Below, in pieces: positions 16,550 to 25,163 of a stretch of DNA of 64,000 nt. A model generated the notes under the pieces. It did no database searches, was not told the origin of the DNA, and saw only the letters and a program-made list of their open reading frames with translations. The position numbers and the translations under genes are program-made. Numbering within the stretch: the first letter of the stretch is position 1; each line of letters starts with the position of its first letter. Source of the stretch: Burkholderiaceae bacterium (GTDB lineage Bacteria > Pseudomonadota > Gammaproteobacteria > Burkholderiales > Burkholderiaceae_C); assembly GCA_016790575.1 (NCBI GenBank), contig JAEUOU010000029.1, positions 124,001 through 188,000 on the forward strand, written 5' to 3'.

Positions 16550-17668
16550 ATGCCGCAATTGACCGTTGACGCCGAACGATGCGCCCACCAGCGTATCGCC
16601 GACTCGCGTTGCCGCGCCTGCGTCGATGCCTGCCCGCACAACGCCTGGCAGCTGCACCCGGACGGCCTGGGCTTCGACACCGACGCCTGTGACGACTGTG
16701 GCCAATGTGTCGCCGCCTGCCCGTTGGAAGCCCTTGCCCTGCCCGCCCCTTTGCCGGCCGTGGCGGACACCCGCCCGCGCGCCCTGCTCCTGGCCTGTGA
16801 GCACGCAGGCCTGCCTGACCGTGCACCCGGCGCATCGCAGACTGCCGGCCGGGTCCGCTGCGTGCACGGCCTCAGCCCCGACCTGCTGATGGAATGGAGC
16901 ACCCACCACCGCGCCGAGGTCCTGCGCGTCGCCACCGGCGACTGCACCCGATGCGAACGTGGTCCGCGCGACACGCAGGCCGACCTCGCGCATCGCTGGC
17001 AGCAGCTGTCCGGGCACGCCGCCTTGCACGGGCAACAGCTCCCCCGCTGGCAGGCCACCACCGCCACCCAGTGGCAGGCTCTGGCCCGCCAGACCGACCA
17101 GCCGGACCCCGGGCGCCGCCGCTTCTTCGGCGCTGTGGTGCCATCCTCCTCCCCTGGCGGTCCAAGCCTCGTCGCCGGCCCGACCCCACACACCAGCGGC
17201 CGCACCCGGCTGGTGCGCCAGTTGCAGCCCGCGGAATCGACGCAAGCGCCAGCCCCCCTGTGGTGGGTCGCCGTCGACCCGAACCGCTGTACCGCCTGCA
17301 TGGCATGCCAGGCCATCTGCCCCGCCGAGGCTTTTTGCCTGCACCCCCCGCAGCACACCGACGGAACGACGAACAGCGCAGACCAGGACTGGACAATGGA
17401 AATGAACCGCTGCACCGGTTGCGGCCTGTGCATCGACCTGTGCGACAGCCACGCCCTGACGCTGCACGGCCCGGGCACCCCCCGGCCGGGCCCGCCCCAG
17501 CGCGTGCGGCTGCACAGTCGCGACTGCCCGTCGTGCCGCGTCCGCTTCCTGACACCCCATCGAACCACGCCGCACTCACCCACTGAAGTCGCGGGGCGTT
17601 GCCCCGCCTGTCAGCGCGGCAGGCTGCCCCGGGCTGACCGCGTGGTGCAAACCCGGCCCTACCCATGA
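16550..17668 (+). CDS. Polyferredoxin with split Fe-S domains and a zinc-ribbon-like tail
   Basis: The 372-residue protein has an N-terminal 4Fe-4S pair (CRACVDACPHNAW and CDDCGQCVAACPLEA), a middle region with isolated CxxC (GDCTRCERG), and a second ferredoxin pair (CTACMACQAICPAEAF and CTGCGLCIDLCDSHA). A CPSCRVRF...CPACQRGR tail resembles a zinc ribbon. An internal RRRFFGAVVP stretch looks like a twin-arginine motif but sits mid-protein. NapF/NapG-like accessory proteins are the nearest comparison I can offer. It may deliver electrons to, or assemble, the upstream molybdoenzyme. The ATG at 16550 is preferred to a GTG at 16532, but neither has a strong ribosome site. It overlaps the kinase gene by 4 bp. 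Confidence 0.78.
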   Translation: MPQLTVDAERCAHQRIADSRCRACVDACPHNAWQLHPDGLGFDTDACDDCGQCVAACPLEALALPAPLPAVADTRPRALLLACEHAGLPDRAPGASQTAGRVRCVHGLSPDLLMEWSTHHRAEVLRVATGDCTRCERGPRDTQADLAHRWQQLSGHAALHGQQLPRWQATTATQWQALARQTDQPDPGRRRFFGAVVPSSSPGGPSLVAGPTPHTSGRTRLVRQLQPAESTQAPAPLWWVAVDPNRCTACMACQAICPAEAFCLHPPQHTDGTTNSADQDWTMEMNRCTGCGLCIDLCDSHALTLHGPGTPRPGPPQRVRLHSRDCPSCRVRFLTPHRTTPHSPTEVAGRCPACQRGRLPRADRVVQTRPYP

Positions 17669-19602
17669 ACCGCCCGGGACCAACCGCCCCTAACCCGCCC
17701 GGGCCCGGACCGGGCCTGGCCTGGCTGCTTGGCAGCACCCGCAACCGCCTGCTGGCCGGCCTGCTGGTCGCTCTGCTGGTGTCGGGCGCGCTCCTGACCC
17801 TGACGGCGGTGAGCATCGGCCGGCAGTCGGTGCGCCACGCCCAGGAAAACGACGCGCGCCGTCTGGCCACCCTGTTTGAAGCCAGCCTGCACAACGCCAT
17901 GCTGCAGCGCGACCTTGCCGGTCTGGGCCACCTGCTGCAAACGCTGGGGGACGCTCCCGGAGTCGCCCGGGCCGGCCTGCTCGACATCCGTAGCGAGGTC
18001 CGGTTTGCGTCCGATCCGGCCTGGCTCGCCACCACCCACACCGATCGACTGGCCGGCCTGTGCCTTTCCGCAGCCTGTCCTGGCCAGGCCACGGCCCAGA
18101 TTCAGTGGCGGCCCGGCACGAGCGGCCCGGCATTGCAACTGGCCTACCCGATCGCCAATCAGGCGCGGTGTGCCGCATGCCACGGCCCGGCCAGTGCGCA
18201 GCCCTTCAACGGGGTGCTGCTCATCGAATTCCAGCCCGAGCACACCCTGAGCCCACCACAGGGTCAGACGCCCGCCCTGCTGCTGGTCGGGCTCGGCGCC
18301 CTGACGCTTTTCGGTCTGCTGATGGCCTGGACCCTGACGCGCCTGATCACCCGGCCCCTGGCCGCGCTGACCGGGGCCGCCGACCGCCTTGCTGCCGGCG
18401 ACACCCAGGCCCGCGCCGCCCTGAGCGGGCAGGACGAGTTTGCCCGGGTCGGCCGCCATTTCGATACGATGGCCGAACGGCTGGACCACAGCATGGGCCG
18501 TCTGCGGTCCCAGCAGGCTTTCCTGCAACAACTGATCGATGCCCTGCCCGATCCGGTGCTGGTCATCGGGGCCGATCACCGCATCCGCCTGGCCAACCAC
18601 GCCTACCGCCAGATCATCGGGCAGCCGCGTGATCGGGTTGCCGGCGCTTGCTGCCATCGGATCGGCCGGGCGCTGGACCAGCCCTGCCCCGCCACGCTGG
18701 TGCACTGCCCCCTGGCCGAACTCACCGGCGCCAACCCGCCCCGGTCCCTGCGCACGGTCATGACCTTGCGCCACGCCGACGGCACCGACATCCCCGTTGA
18801 AATCGAGGCGGCGCCCCTGCCGGTGGATGGCCTGCCCGGCGTCGTCGAAGTCATGCGTCCCCTGGACCGCTCGATCCGTTTCTCGCAGGAACAGCGCCTG
18901 GCCACCATCGGCCTGTTGGCCAACGGCGTGGCCCACGAAATTCACAACCCGCTGGCCTCGATTCGCCTGGCACTGCAAGCGAGCTTGCGCGGGCTGCAGA
19001 CCGACACCATCACCCGAGAAGAACTGGTCGACTACCTCGAACTGGTTGACGACCAGATCGACCGCGCCGTCCTGGCCACCGATCGCCTGATGCGGATGAG
19101 CCACCCGCCGGGCGACCAGCCCAGCCCGGTCCCTCTGGCCCCCGCGGTCGACGATGTGCTGGCCCTGCTGCGGGAAGAATGCCGCCAGCGGCGAGTGACA
19201 ACCCATGTCGAGTTGGCACCTGCCACCGTGCAGGTGCTGGCCGACCACGCGGGTCTGCGCCAGGTGCTGGTCAACCTGGTACACAACGCGCTGCACGCCA
19301 TGCCCGAAGGTGGTGAAATCCATATCCGACGAGTGGAGTCGGCTGACGGGCGTCATCAGGTGCTCAGCGTGCGCGACACCGGCACCGGCATCCCCGATGC
19401 GGACCTGCCGCGCATATTTCTGCCCTTCTTCAGCCGCCGCGCCGACGGCCAGTCTGGCATGGGCCTGGGGCTGGCCATCTGCAAGAGTCTGATGGATCAC
19501 TTCGGCGGCGACATCAGCGTGCGCAGCGAGGCCGGCGCCGGCACCACCTTCACGCTGACCCTGCGCACCGCCCCGCCCACCGCCACCGCGCCCGAACCAT
19601 GA
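17665..19602 (+). CDS. Sensor histidine kinase with a periplasmic haem-c (CxxCH) motif
   Basis: The 645-residue kinase has a transmembrane helix near residues 28-50, a periplasmic domain of about 150 residues, and a second helix near 206-228. HAMP, PAS, HisKA and HATPase domains follow. The phospho-acceptor is His424 in GVAHEIHNPLAS; ATP-binding boxes are NLVHNALHAM, DTGTGIPDADL and GMGLGLAICKSLMDHFGG. The periplasmic domain carries C169-A-A-C172-H173, a c-type haem-attachment motif, so the signal may be redox state or a haem ligand such as O2 or NO. It overlaps the polyferredoxin and response-regulator genes by 4 bp each, so it is part of the same operon. Confidence 0.9.
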   Translation: MNRPGPTAPNPPGPGPGLAWLLGSTRNRLLAGLLVALLVSGALLTLTAVSIGRQSVRHAQENDARRLATLFEASLHNAMLQRDLAGLGHLLQTLGDAPGVARAGLLDIRSEVRFASDPAWLATTHTDRLAGLCLSAACPGQATAQIQWRPGTSGPALQLAYPIANQARCAACHGPASAQPFNGVLLIEFQPEHTLSPPQGQTPALLLVGLGALTLFGLLMAWTLTRLITRPLAALTGAADRLAAGDTQARAALSGQDEFARVGRHFDTMAERLDHSMGRLRSQQAFLQQLIDALPDPVLVIGADHRIRLANHAYRQIIGQPRDRVAGACCHRIGRALDQPCPATLVHCPLAELTGANPPRSLRTVMTLRHADGTDIPVEIEAAPLPVDGLPGVVEVMRPLDRSIRFSQEQRLATIGLLANGVAHEIHNPLASIRLALQASLRGLQTDTITREELVDYLELVDDQIDRAVLATDRLMRMSHPPGDQPSPVPLAPAVDDVLALLREECRQRRVTTHVELAPATVQVLADHAGLRQVLVNLVHNALHAMPEGGEIHIRRVESADGRHQVLSVRDTGTGIPDADLPRIFLPFFSRRADGQSGMGLGLAICKSLMDHFGGDISVRSEAGAGTTFTLTLRTAPPTATAPEP

Positions 19603-20189
19603 GCGAGTCCGCCCCGCTGTCCACCGCTGCCCCCGAGCGCGCCACCGTCCTGGTGGTGGAAGACGACCCGGTCCTCAACCGCCTGCTGGTACGCCAGCTC
19701 GCCAAAGCCGGCTACGACGTCGGCAGCGCGCATTCCTGGGCCGAAGCCCGCGAGCGGCTGCCCCGCCTGCAGCCCGATCTGGTGCTGCTGGACATGAAGC
19801 TGCCCGACAGTGCCGGCTGGGTGCCGCTGACCGAGACCGCCGCCGACCGCCCGGTGGTCATGCTCACCGCCTACGGCAATGTCGCCCAGGCCGTCGAAGC
19901 CATGCGCCTGGGCGCGGCCGACTACCTGGTCAAGCCGGTCGACCTGGAAGCGCTGGAGCGTGTGGTCGCGCAGGCGCTGCAGCGTGCCCGCGAGCAAAGG
20001 GCCCGGGCCGAAGCCCTGGTGCTGACCGGCGAGCCGACGCTAGACACCATTGAACGCGAATACCTGCAACGCCTGCTGCGCAAATACGCCGGCAACCGCC
20101 GCAAGGTCGCCGAAGCACTGGGGGTGTCCGAGCGGACCGCCTACCGCATGCTCGACCGGCACGGCTTGCGTCAGGACAACGAGACCTGA
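19599..20189 (+). CDS. Response regulator, receiver plus Fis-type HTH (PrrA/ActR class)
   Basis: The 196-residue regulator has an N-terminal receiver (VLVVEDDPVLNRLL, phosphorylated Asp in LVLLDMKLPDSAG, Lys in LVKPVDLEAL) and a short C-terminal Fis-type helix-turn-helix (KYAGNRRKVAEALGVSERTAYRML). There is no sigma54-interaction domain. This is the PrrA/ActR/RegA layout, which couples redox state to gene expression. It is translationally coupled to the sensor kinase and probably controls the molybdoenzyme island. Confidence 0.92.
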   Translation: MSESAPLSTAAPERATVLVVEDDPVLNRLLVRQLAKAGYDVGSAHSWAEARERLPRLQPDLVLLDMKLPDSAGWVPLTETAADRPVVMLTAYGNVAQAVEAMRLGAADYLVKPVDLEALERVVAQALQRAREQRARAEALVLTGEPTLDTIEREYLQRLLRKYAGNRRKVAEALGVSERTAYRMLDRHGLRQDNET

Positions 20190-20330
20190 TCGTCCGCACC
20201 CGCACGGCCGCGATCGCGCGGCGGCTACGTCATGCGCTTTTTGCATGGGTGATGAAACTTCCGGCCTTGGACAAGATCGCCCGCCGCGGCCTACAGTTCG
20301 CCCGTCATCCACTCCGACCCGGAATTCCGC

Positions 20331-21632
20331 ATGCCACAAGCTGCAACCCCCCTCATCAACCACGCGCTGCCTTCCTACCTGGACCCCCACCACCTTGGCC
20401 CCTGGGGCATCTACCTGCAGCAGGTTGACCGCGTCACGCCGTACCTGGGCCACCTGTCGCGCTGGGTTGAAACCCTCAAGCGACCCAAACGCGCGCTGAT
20501 CGTCGACGTACCCATCCACCTGGACGACGGCACCGTCGCCCATTTCGAAGGGTACCGGGTGCAGCACAACACCAGCCGCGGCCCGGGCAAAGGCGGCGTG
20601 CGCTTCCACCAGGACGTCACGCTGTCCGAAGTGATGGCGCTGTCGGCCTGGATGTCGATCAAGAACGCGGCGGTCAACGTCCCCTACGGCGGCGCCAAAG
20701 GCGGCATTCGTGTCAACCCGAAAACCTTGTCCCTGGGCGAACTGGAGCGCCTGACACGCCGCTACACCAGCGAAATCGGTCTGATCATCGGCCCGACCAA
20801 AGACATCCCCGCACCCGACGTCAACACCAACGCCCAGGTGATGGCCTGGATGATGGACACCTATTCCATGAACGTCGGCGAAACCGCCACCGGCGTCGTC
20901 ACCGGCAAGCCGGTCGACCTGGGCGGCTCACTGGGCCGGCGCGAAGCCACCGGCCGGGGCGTGTTCACCGTCGGTGTCGAAGCGGCGCAGCGCATCGGCA
21001 TGCCCATTGAGGGCGCCCGCATCGCCGTCCAGGGCTTCGGCAATGTCGGCGGCATCGCCGGCAAGCTGTTTGCCGAGGCCGGGGCCCGGGTGGTCGCGGT
21101 TCAGGACCACGGCGGCAGCCTGGTCAACGACCGCGGCATGGACGTGCCCGCGCTGCTCGACCATGTCGCCCGCACCGGCAGCGTTGCCGGTTTTGCCGGC
21201 GCGGAGGTGCTGGACGCCGGCGAGTTCTGGTCCATTCCCTGCGACATCCTGATTCCTGCGGCGCTGGAAGGCCAGATCACCGCCGCCAACGCACCCAAAA
21301 TCCAGGCCCGCATGGTGATCGAAGGCGCCAACGGCCCGACCACCCCGGAGGCCGACGACATCCTGCAGGAACGCAACATCCTGGTCCTGCCCGACGTCAT
21401 TGCCAATGCCGGCGGCGTCACCGTGAGCTATTTCGAGTGGGTGCAGGATTTCTCCAGCTTCTTCTGGACCGAAGACGAAATCAACCAGCGTCTGGTCCGG
21501 GTCATGAAAGAAGCGTTCACCGCCGTCTGGCAGGTCGCGCAGGACAAAGGGGTCAGCCTGCGTACGGCCACCTTCATCGTCGCCTGCACCCGGATCCTGC
21601 ACGCCCGCGAAATGCGCGGCCTGTATCCCTGA
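20331..21632 (+). CDS. gdhA: Glutamate dehydrogenase (Glu/Leu/Phe/Val family)
   Basis: The 433-residue enzyme interconverts glutamate and 2-oxoglutarate plus ammonia with NAD(P). The substrate-binding block [22 protein letters not shown] and the catalytic-lysine motif [13 protein letters not shown] are intact. The dinucleotide-binding fold [26 protein letters not shown] follows, then [14 protein letters not shown]. Length is right for the bacterial hexameric small-subunit form. Coenzyme preference is not certain from sequence. It is transcribed alone after the two-component system, about 140 bp downstream. Confidence 0.95.
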   Translation: MPQAATPLINHALPSYLDPHHLGPWGIYLQQVDRVTPYLGHLSRWVETLKRPKRALIVDVPIHLDDGTVAHFEGYRVQHNTSRGPGKGGVRFHQDVTLSEVMALSAWMSIKNAAVNVPYGGAKGGIRVNPKTLSLGELERLTRRYTSEIGLIIGPTKDIPAPDVNTNAQVMAWMMDTYSMNVGETATGVVTGKPVDLGGSLGRREATGRGVFTVGVEAAQRIGMPIEGARIAVQGFGNVGGIAGKLFAEAGARVVAVQDHGGSLVNDRGMDVPALLDHVARTGSVAGFAGAEVLDAGEFWSIPCDILIPAALEGQITAANAPKIQARMVIEGANGPTTPEADDILQERNILVLPDVIANAGGVTVSYFEWVQDFSSFFWTEDEINQRLVRVMKEAFTAVWQVAQDKGVSLRTATFIVACTRILHAREMRGLYP

Positions 21633-21657
21633 AACCGCGAGGGGGCACAATGGGGCC

Positions 21658-22263
21658 ATGAAAGCCCCTGTCAAAGCCCTCGTATTCGCCGGCAGCACCC
21701 GCGCCGGCTCCTGGAACCGCAAACTCGCCGCCGCCGCCGCCCGCATCGCGCGGGCCGACGGCGCCGAGGTTACCGAACTCCACCTGGCCGACCTGGCGCT
21801 GCCGCTGTACGACGGCGACCTGGAAGCCCAGGCCGTGCCGGTAGCCGTCGTGCGCCTCAAGGAACTGCTCTACACCCACGAAGCCTGGATCATCGCCACC
21901 CCCGAGTACAACGGCAGCTACCCGCCGGTGCTCAAGAACGCCATCGACTGGGCCTCGCGCCCCATCGCCCACCACCCCGAGTGGAAAGACGGCCGCAAGC
22001 CCTTCGCCGGCAAGGTGGCCGGCATCGTCAGCGCATCGCCTGGCGCGCTGGGGGGCATCCGCGCCCAAAGCCACCTGCTGCCCCTGCTGATGAACCTGGG
22101 AGCCTGGGTCGCACCCCGGCAGTTCGCACTGATCAAGGCCGAAGAAGGCTTTGACCCGGACGGCCAGCTGGGCAACGAGGCCAACCGCGCGGGATTGCGC
22201 GCTGTGGTCGACCAGGTGCTGTGGGCAGCGCGCCGCATCGGCGAACCCCACGCCGCGCCCTGA
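21658..22263 (+). CDS. NADPH-dependent FMN reductase family protein
   Basis: The 201-residue flavodoxin-like protein belongs to the ChrR/ArsH-type FMN_red family and reduces quinones, chromate or azo compounds with NAD(P)H. The FMN phosphate loop is AGSTRAGSWNRKLA, and the family motif TPEYNGSYPPVLKNAIDWAS is complete. The physiological acceptor is unknown. It starts 25 bp after gdhA, behind a CACAATGG element that could be a -10, so it may have its own promoter. Confidence 0.93.
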   Translation: MKAPVKALVFAGSTRAGSWNRKLAAAAARIARADGAEVTELHLADLALPLYDGDLEAQAVPVAVVRLKELLYTHEAWIIATPEYNGSYPPVLKNAIDWASRPIAHHPEWKDGRKPFAGKVAGIVSASPGALGGIRAQSHLLPLLMNLGAWVAPRQFALIKAEEGFDPDGQLGNEANRAGLRAVVDQVLWAARRIGEPHAAP

Positions 22264-22294
22264 CCGGCGCAAAACCGTCCGGACCTGCGCTTTT

Positions 22295-22344
22295 TGGGCA
22301 AAAACTGACCTTACCCAGCATCAAATGGTCCCTTTTTGCTATGC
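22295..22344 (-). repeat. Dispersed intergenic repeat, copy 3
   Basis: On the minus strand: CATAGC, seven bases, GAC, seven bases, TGCTGGGTAAGG. Its left end overlaps the start codon of the YkgJ-like gene, so the repeat supplies that gene's leader. Confidence 0.7.
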
Positions 22345-22628
22345 TTATTGAAGTTACAGGCGCCTCTTGCCACCCCGGTTGCGGCGCCTGCTGCATTGCG
22401 CCGTCAATCACCAGCCCCATCCCCGGCATGCCCGGTGGCAAACCGGCCGGGGTGCGCTGTGTGCAGCTCGACGATGCGCACCGCTGCCGCCTGTTCGGCC
22501 GACCCGAGCGGCCGGCGTTCTGCGCCGGGCTGCAACCCTCGCCGCTGATGTGTGGCCCCGCCGGCGATGGCGGCCGCCATGCGCTGCACTATCTGGCGCA
22601 ACTCGAACTCCTGACCCAGCCCCGATAG
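22341..22628 (+). CDS. YkgJ family Cys-cluster protein
   Basis: The 95-residue protein shows the YkgJ/UPF0153 pattern of clustered cysteines: CHPGCGACCIAP at the N-terminus and RCVQLDD...HRCRLFG...PAFC further on. The family is thought to bind zinc or an Fe-S cluster; no function is established. Its ATG overlaps one end of a dispersed repeat, and no clear ribosome site lies upstream, so the start is less certain than the reading frame. It lies 77 bp after the FMN reductase gene. Confidence 0.85.
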   Translation: MLIEVTGASCHPGCGACCIAPSITSPIPGMPGGKPAGVRCVQLDDAHRCRLFGRPERPAFCAGLQPSPLMCGPAGDGGRHALHYLAQLELLTQPR

Positions 22629-22673
22629 CTGTCGGTACCGCCGCGACGCCAGATCACCCGAGCCATCACTTTC

Positions 22674-22716
22674 CATAGCAAACAATGACGGAAAATCGCT
22701 GGGTTTCGGCCTAAAA
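22674..22716 (+). repeat. Dispersed intergenic repeat, copy 4
   Basis: CATAGC, seven bases, GAC, seven bases, CGCTGGGTTTCGGC. It lies between the convergent YkgJ-like and MFS genes. Confidence 0.75.
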
Positions 22717-22760
22717 CATTGAAAATCGAGGCAGAAGCGCCCATCAGGAGGCTGCGGAGC

Positions 22761-23984
22761 TCACAGCGGCTTCTGTCGCCCCGCCACCAACGCCCCCAGC
22801 CACAGCGCTGCGGCTGAAAACACCAGTCCCCGGGCCAGTCCGCCCGGGCCGTCGGCAATCCAGCCCACCACGGTGGGCCCGACGATCTGCCCGGCGGCGA
22901 ACACGATGGTGAACGCGCTGATGCCGGCCGGCCACTGCGCCGCCGGCAGGTGGTGCCGTACAAACGCGGTGGTCGACGCCACCACCGACAAAAACACCGC
23001 GCCGAACAGCAGGCCCGAGGCCAGCACCACCGGCGCCGATCCGGTCAGCGCCGGCAGCACCGTGGCCAGGCCCAGCAGACCGTTGAGCCGCGCCAGCGCC
23101 TGCCCGCCCCGCGCCCGGTCGAGCAGCCCGGCCCACAGCCGCGACGACGCCACCACCGCCAGCCCCAGCAGCGCATAAAAGCCGGTCACCGCCGCCGTGC
23201 CGACGCCTTGTTCGCGCAGCAGCGCGATCACAAACGTCATGTAGCCGATGTAGCCCACGCCAAACAGGGTGTAGCCCGCCAGCGCCGCCGCCATCGGCCG
23301 CCAGCGCAGCGGTGTCGGGGCCGGTGCGGCCGCAGCCGGACCGGTGGCGCCGGACGGGCCCGACGTCAGCCGCTCCAGCCGCAGCACCGGCCAGGCCATG
23401 GCGGCCGTGGCCAGCGCGCAAGCCGCCGCCAGCCCCCACCAGGCCCAGCTCCAGCCATGCGCCACCCCGTGGGCCGCCTGCAGCGTCGCCGGCACCCCCA
23501 GCGCCGACAGCACAATGCCCCAGCCGGTGCCGCCGTAATACAAGCCCAGCAGCAGGCCCGAGCGCCCCGGCGCCAGCGCCCCCAGCCGCGCCGCCAGCAG
23601 CCCGCCGGCCACAAACACCCCCGCACTGGCCACACCCGCCAGCAGCCGCTGCACCAGCAGCGGCGCCGCCGCGGTGAAAAACCCGCTGGCCGCCATGAAC
23701 AGCGTCGCCGCCGCCGAGCCGGCCAGCAGCACCCGCGCCGCGCCCCAGCGCCGCAGCAGCGCCGGCGTGGCCAGCGCACCCAGCAGGTAACCGGCGGCGT
23801 TGGCGGTGTTCATGGCGCCGGCCAGCGTGTAGCTCCAGCCCAGGTCGGTGCGCATCGGCGGCAGCAGCAAGCCGTAGGCAAACCGGGTGATGCCCAGCGA
23901 CACCGCCGCTCCCAGCGACAAGGCTGCCGCCAGTCCCAGAAGCGACAGCGGGGAGACTTGAGAACGGGAATCGGGCGCCAACAT
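22761..23984 (-). CDS. YbfB/YjiJ-type MFS transporter
   Basis: The 407-residue protein has about 12 hydrophobic helices. Its N-terminal GITRFAYGLLLPPMRTDLGWSYTLAG is the signature of the YbfB/YjiJ subfamily of the major facilitator superfamily. Helices are linked by Gly/Arg loops typical of MFS (RLGALAPGRSGLLLGLYYGGTGWGI). A Pro/Ala-rich cytoplasmic loop lies near residue 210. The substrate is unknown. The open frame runs far upstream, but MLAPDSRSQ at 23984 gives a normal N-terminus. It is divergent from the OYE gene. Confidence 0.9.
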   Translation of the reverse strand: MLAPDSRSQVSPLSLLGLAAALSLGAAVSLGITRFAYGLLLPPMRTDLGWSYTLAGAMNTANAAGYLLGALATPALLRRWGAARVLLAGSAAATLFMAASGFFTAAAPLLVQRLLAGVASAGVFVAGGLLAARLGALAPGRSGLLLGLYYGGTGWGIVLSALGVPATLQAAHGVAHGWSWAWWGLAAACALATAAMAWPVLRLERLTSGPSGATGPAAAAPAPTPLRWRPMAAALAGYTLFGVGYIGYMTFVIALLREQGVGTAAVTGFYALLGLAVVASSRLWAGLLDRARGGQALARLNGLLGLATVLPALTGSAPVVLASGLLFGAVFLSVVASTTAFVRHHLPAAQWPAGISAFTIVFAAGQIVGPTVVGWIADGPGGLARGLVFSAAALWLGALVAGRQKPL

Positions 23985-24053
23985 GACAGGCTCATTGTCA
24001 CCGCACGCCCCCGCGGCGTGCGTCACGCCCGCAACCCCTGACCTGGATCCTCC

Positions 24054-25160
24054 ATGCCCACCCTGTTCGACCCCGCCCAAGCCGGCGACCTGCACCTGGC
24101 CAACCGCATCGTCATGGCCCCGCTCACCCGCAACCGCGCCCCGGGCGCGCTGCCCACCGCGCTGATGGCCACCTATTACGCCCAGCGCGCCAGCGCCGGC
24201 CTGCTGATCACCGAGGCCACCGCCATCAGCCCCACCGCCCAGGGCTACGCCGACGTGCCCGGCCTGTGGAGCGAGGAGCAGGTGACCGCCTGGAAAACCG
24301 TCACCGACGCCGTCCACGCCGCGGGCGGGCGCATCGTGGTGCAGCTGTGGCATGTGGGGCGGGTCTCGCATGTGGACCTGCAGCCCGGCGGCCAGGCGCC
24401 GGTCGCCCCGTCCGCCCTCACGGCGCGGACCAAAACCGTGCTGATCCGCGACGGTCTGCCCACCTTTGTCGACACCTCGGCCCCGCGCGCGCTGGACAGT
24501 GCCGAAATCCCGGGCATCGTCGCCGACTACCGCCGCGCCGCGGCCAACGCCCTGCGCGCCGGCTTTGACGGGGTGGAGATCCACGGCGCCAACGGCTACC
24601 TGCCCGACCAGTTCCTGCGCAGCGGCAGCAACCAGCGCACCGACGCCTGGGGCGGCAGCATCGAAAACCGCGCCCGCTTCCTGCTGGAGGTGACCCGCGC
24701 CGTGGTGGACGAGATCGGCGGCGGGCGCACCGGCATCCGCCTCTCGCCCGTCACCCCCGCCAACGACGCGGCCGACGCCGACCCGCAGCCGCTGTTCGAA
24801 CACGTGGTCCGCGGGCTCGGCCCGCTGGGCCTGGCCTATGTGCACGTGATCGAAGGCTCCACCGGCGCCGCGCGCGACTTCCAGCAAGGCCCGGCGCCGT
24901 TTGACTACACCGCGCTGCGCAGCGCCTGGCGCGCCGCGGGCGGCACCGGCGCCTGGATGGTCAACAACGGGCTGGACCGCGACCTGGCCCAGCAGGCGCT
25001 GGACGGCGGCGCCGACCTGGTCGCCTTCGGCCGCCCCTTCATCGCCAACCCGGATCTGGTGGCCCGCCTGCGCGCCGGCGGCCCCTTCAACACCCCGGAC
25101 CGCAAGACCTTCTACGGCGGCGGCGCCGCCGGCTACACCGACTACCCGGTGCGGGGCTGA
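24054..25160 (+). CDS. Old Yellow Enzyme family alkene reductase (NemA-like)
   Basis: The 368-residue FMN enzyme is a TIM barrel of the OYE family that reduces activated alkenes, N-ethylmaleimide and some nitro compounds with NAD(P)H. Family blocks are MAPLTRNRAPG, QLWHVGRVSHV, GFDGVEIHGANGYLPDQFL, RTDAWGGSIENRARFLLEV and DLVAFGRPFIANPDL. The HGAN motif provides the substrate-binding His/Asn pair of the classical OYE subgroup. It is divergently transcribed from the MFS gene; their 69-bp gap may hold shared control. Confidence 0.95.
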   Translation: MPTLFDPAQAGDLHLANRIVMAPLTRNRAPGALPTALMATYYAQRASAGLLITEATAISPTAQGYADVPGLWSEEQVTAWKTVTDAVHAAGGRIVVQLWHVGRVSHVDLQPGGQAPVAPSALTARTKTVLIRDGLPTFVDTSAPRALDSAEIPGIVADYRRAAANALRAGFDGVEIHGANGYLPDQFLRSGSNQRTDAWGGSIENRARFLLEVTRAVVDEIGGGRTGIRLSPVTPANDAADADPQPLFEHVVRGLGPLGLAYVHVIEGSTGAARDFQQGPAPFDYTALRSAWRAAGGTGAWMVNNGLDRDLAQQALDGGADLVAFGRPFIANPDLVARLRAGGPFNTPDRKTFYGGGAAGYTDYPVRG

Positions 25161-25163
25161 TCC

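Noticed and set aside
23985-24887. N-terminal 301-residue extension of the MFS transporter frame
   Set aside because: It runs opposite the OYE gene, is low-complexity and has no membrane or MFS character. The transporter starts normally at 23984.
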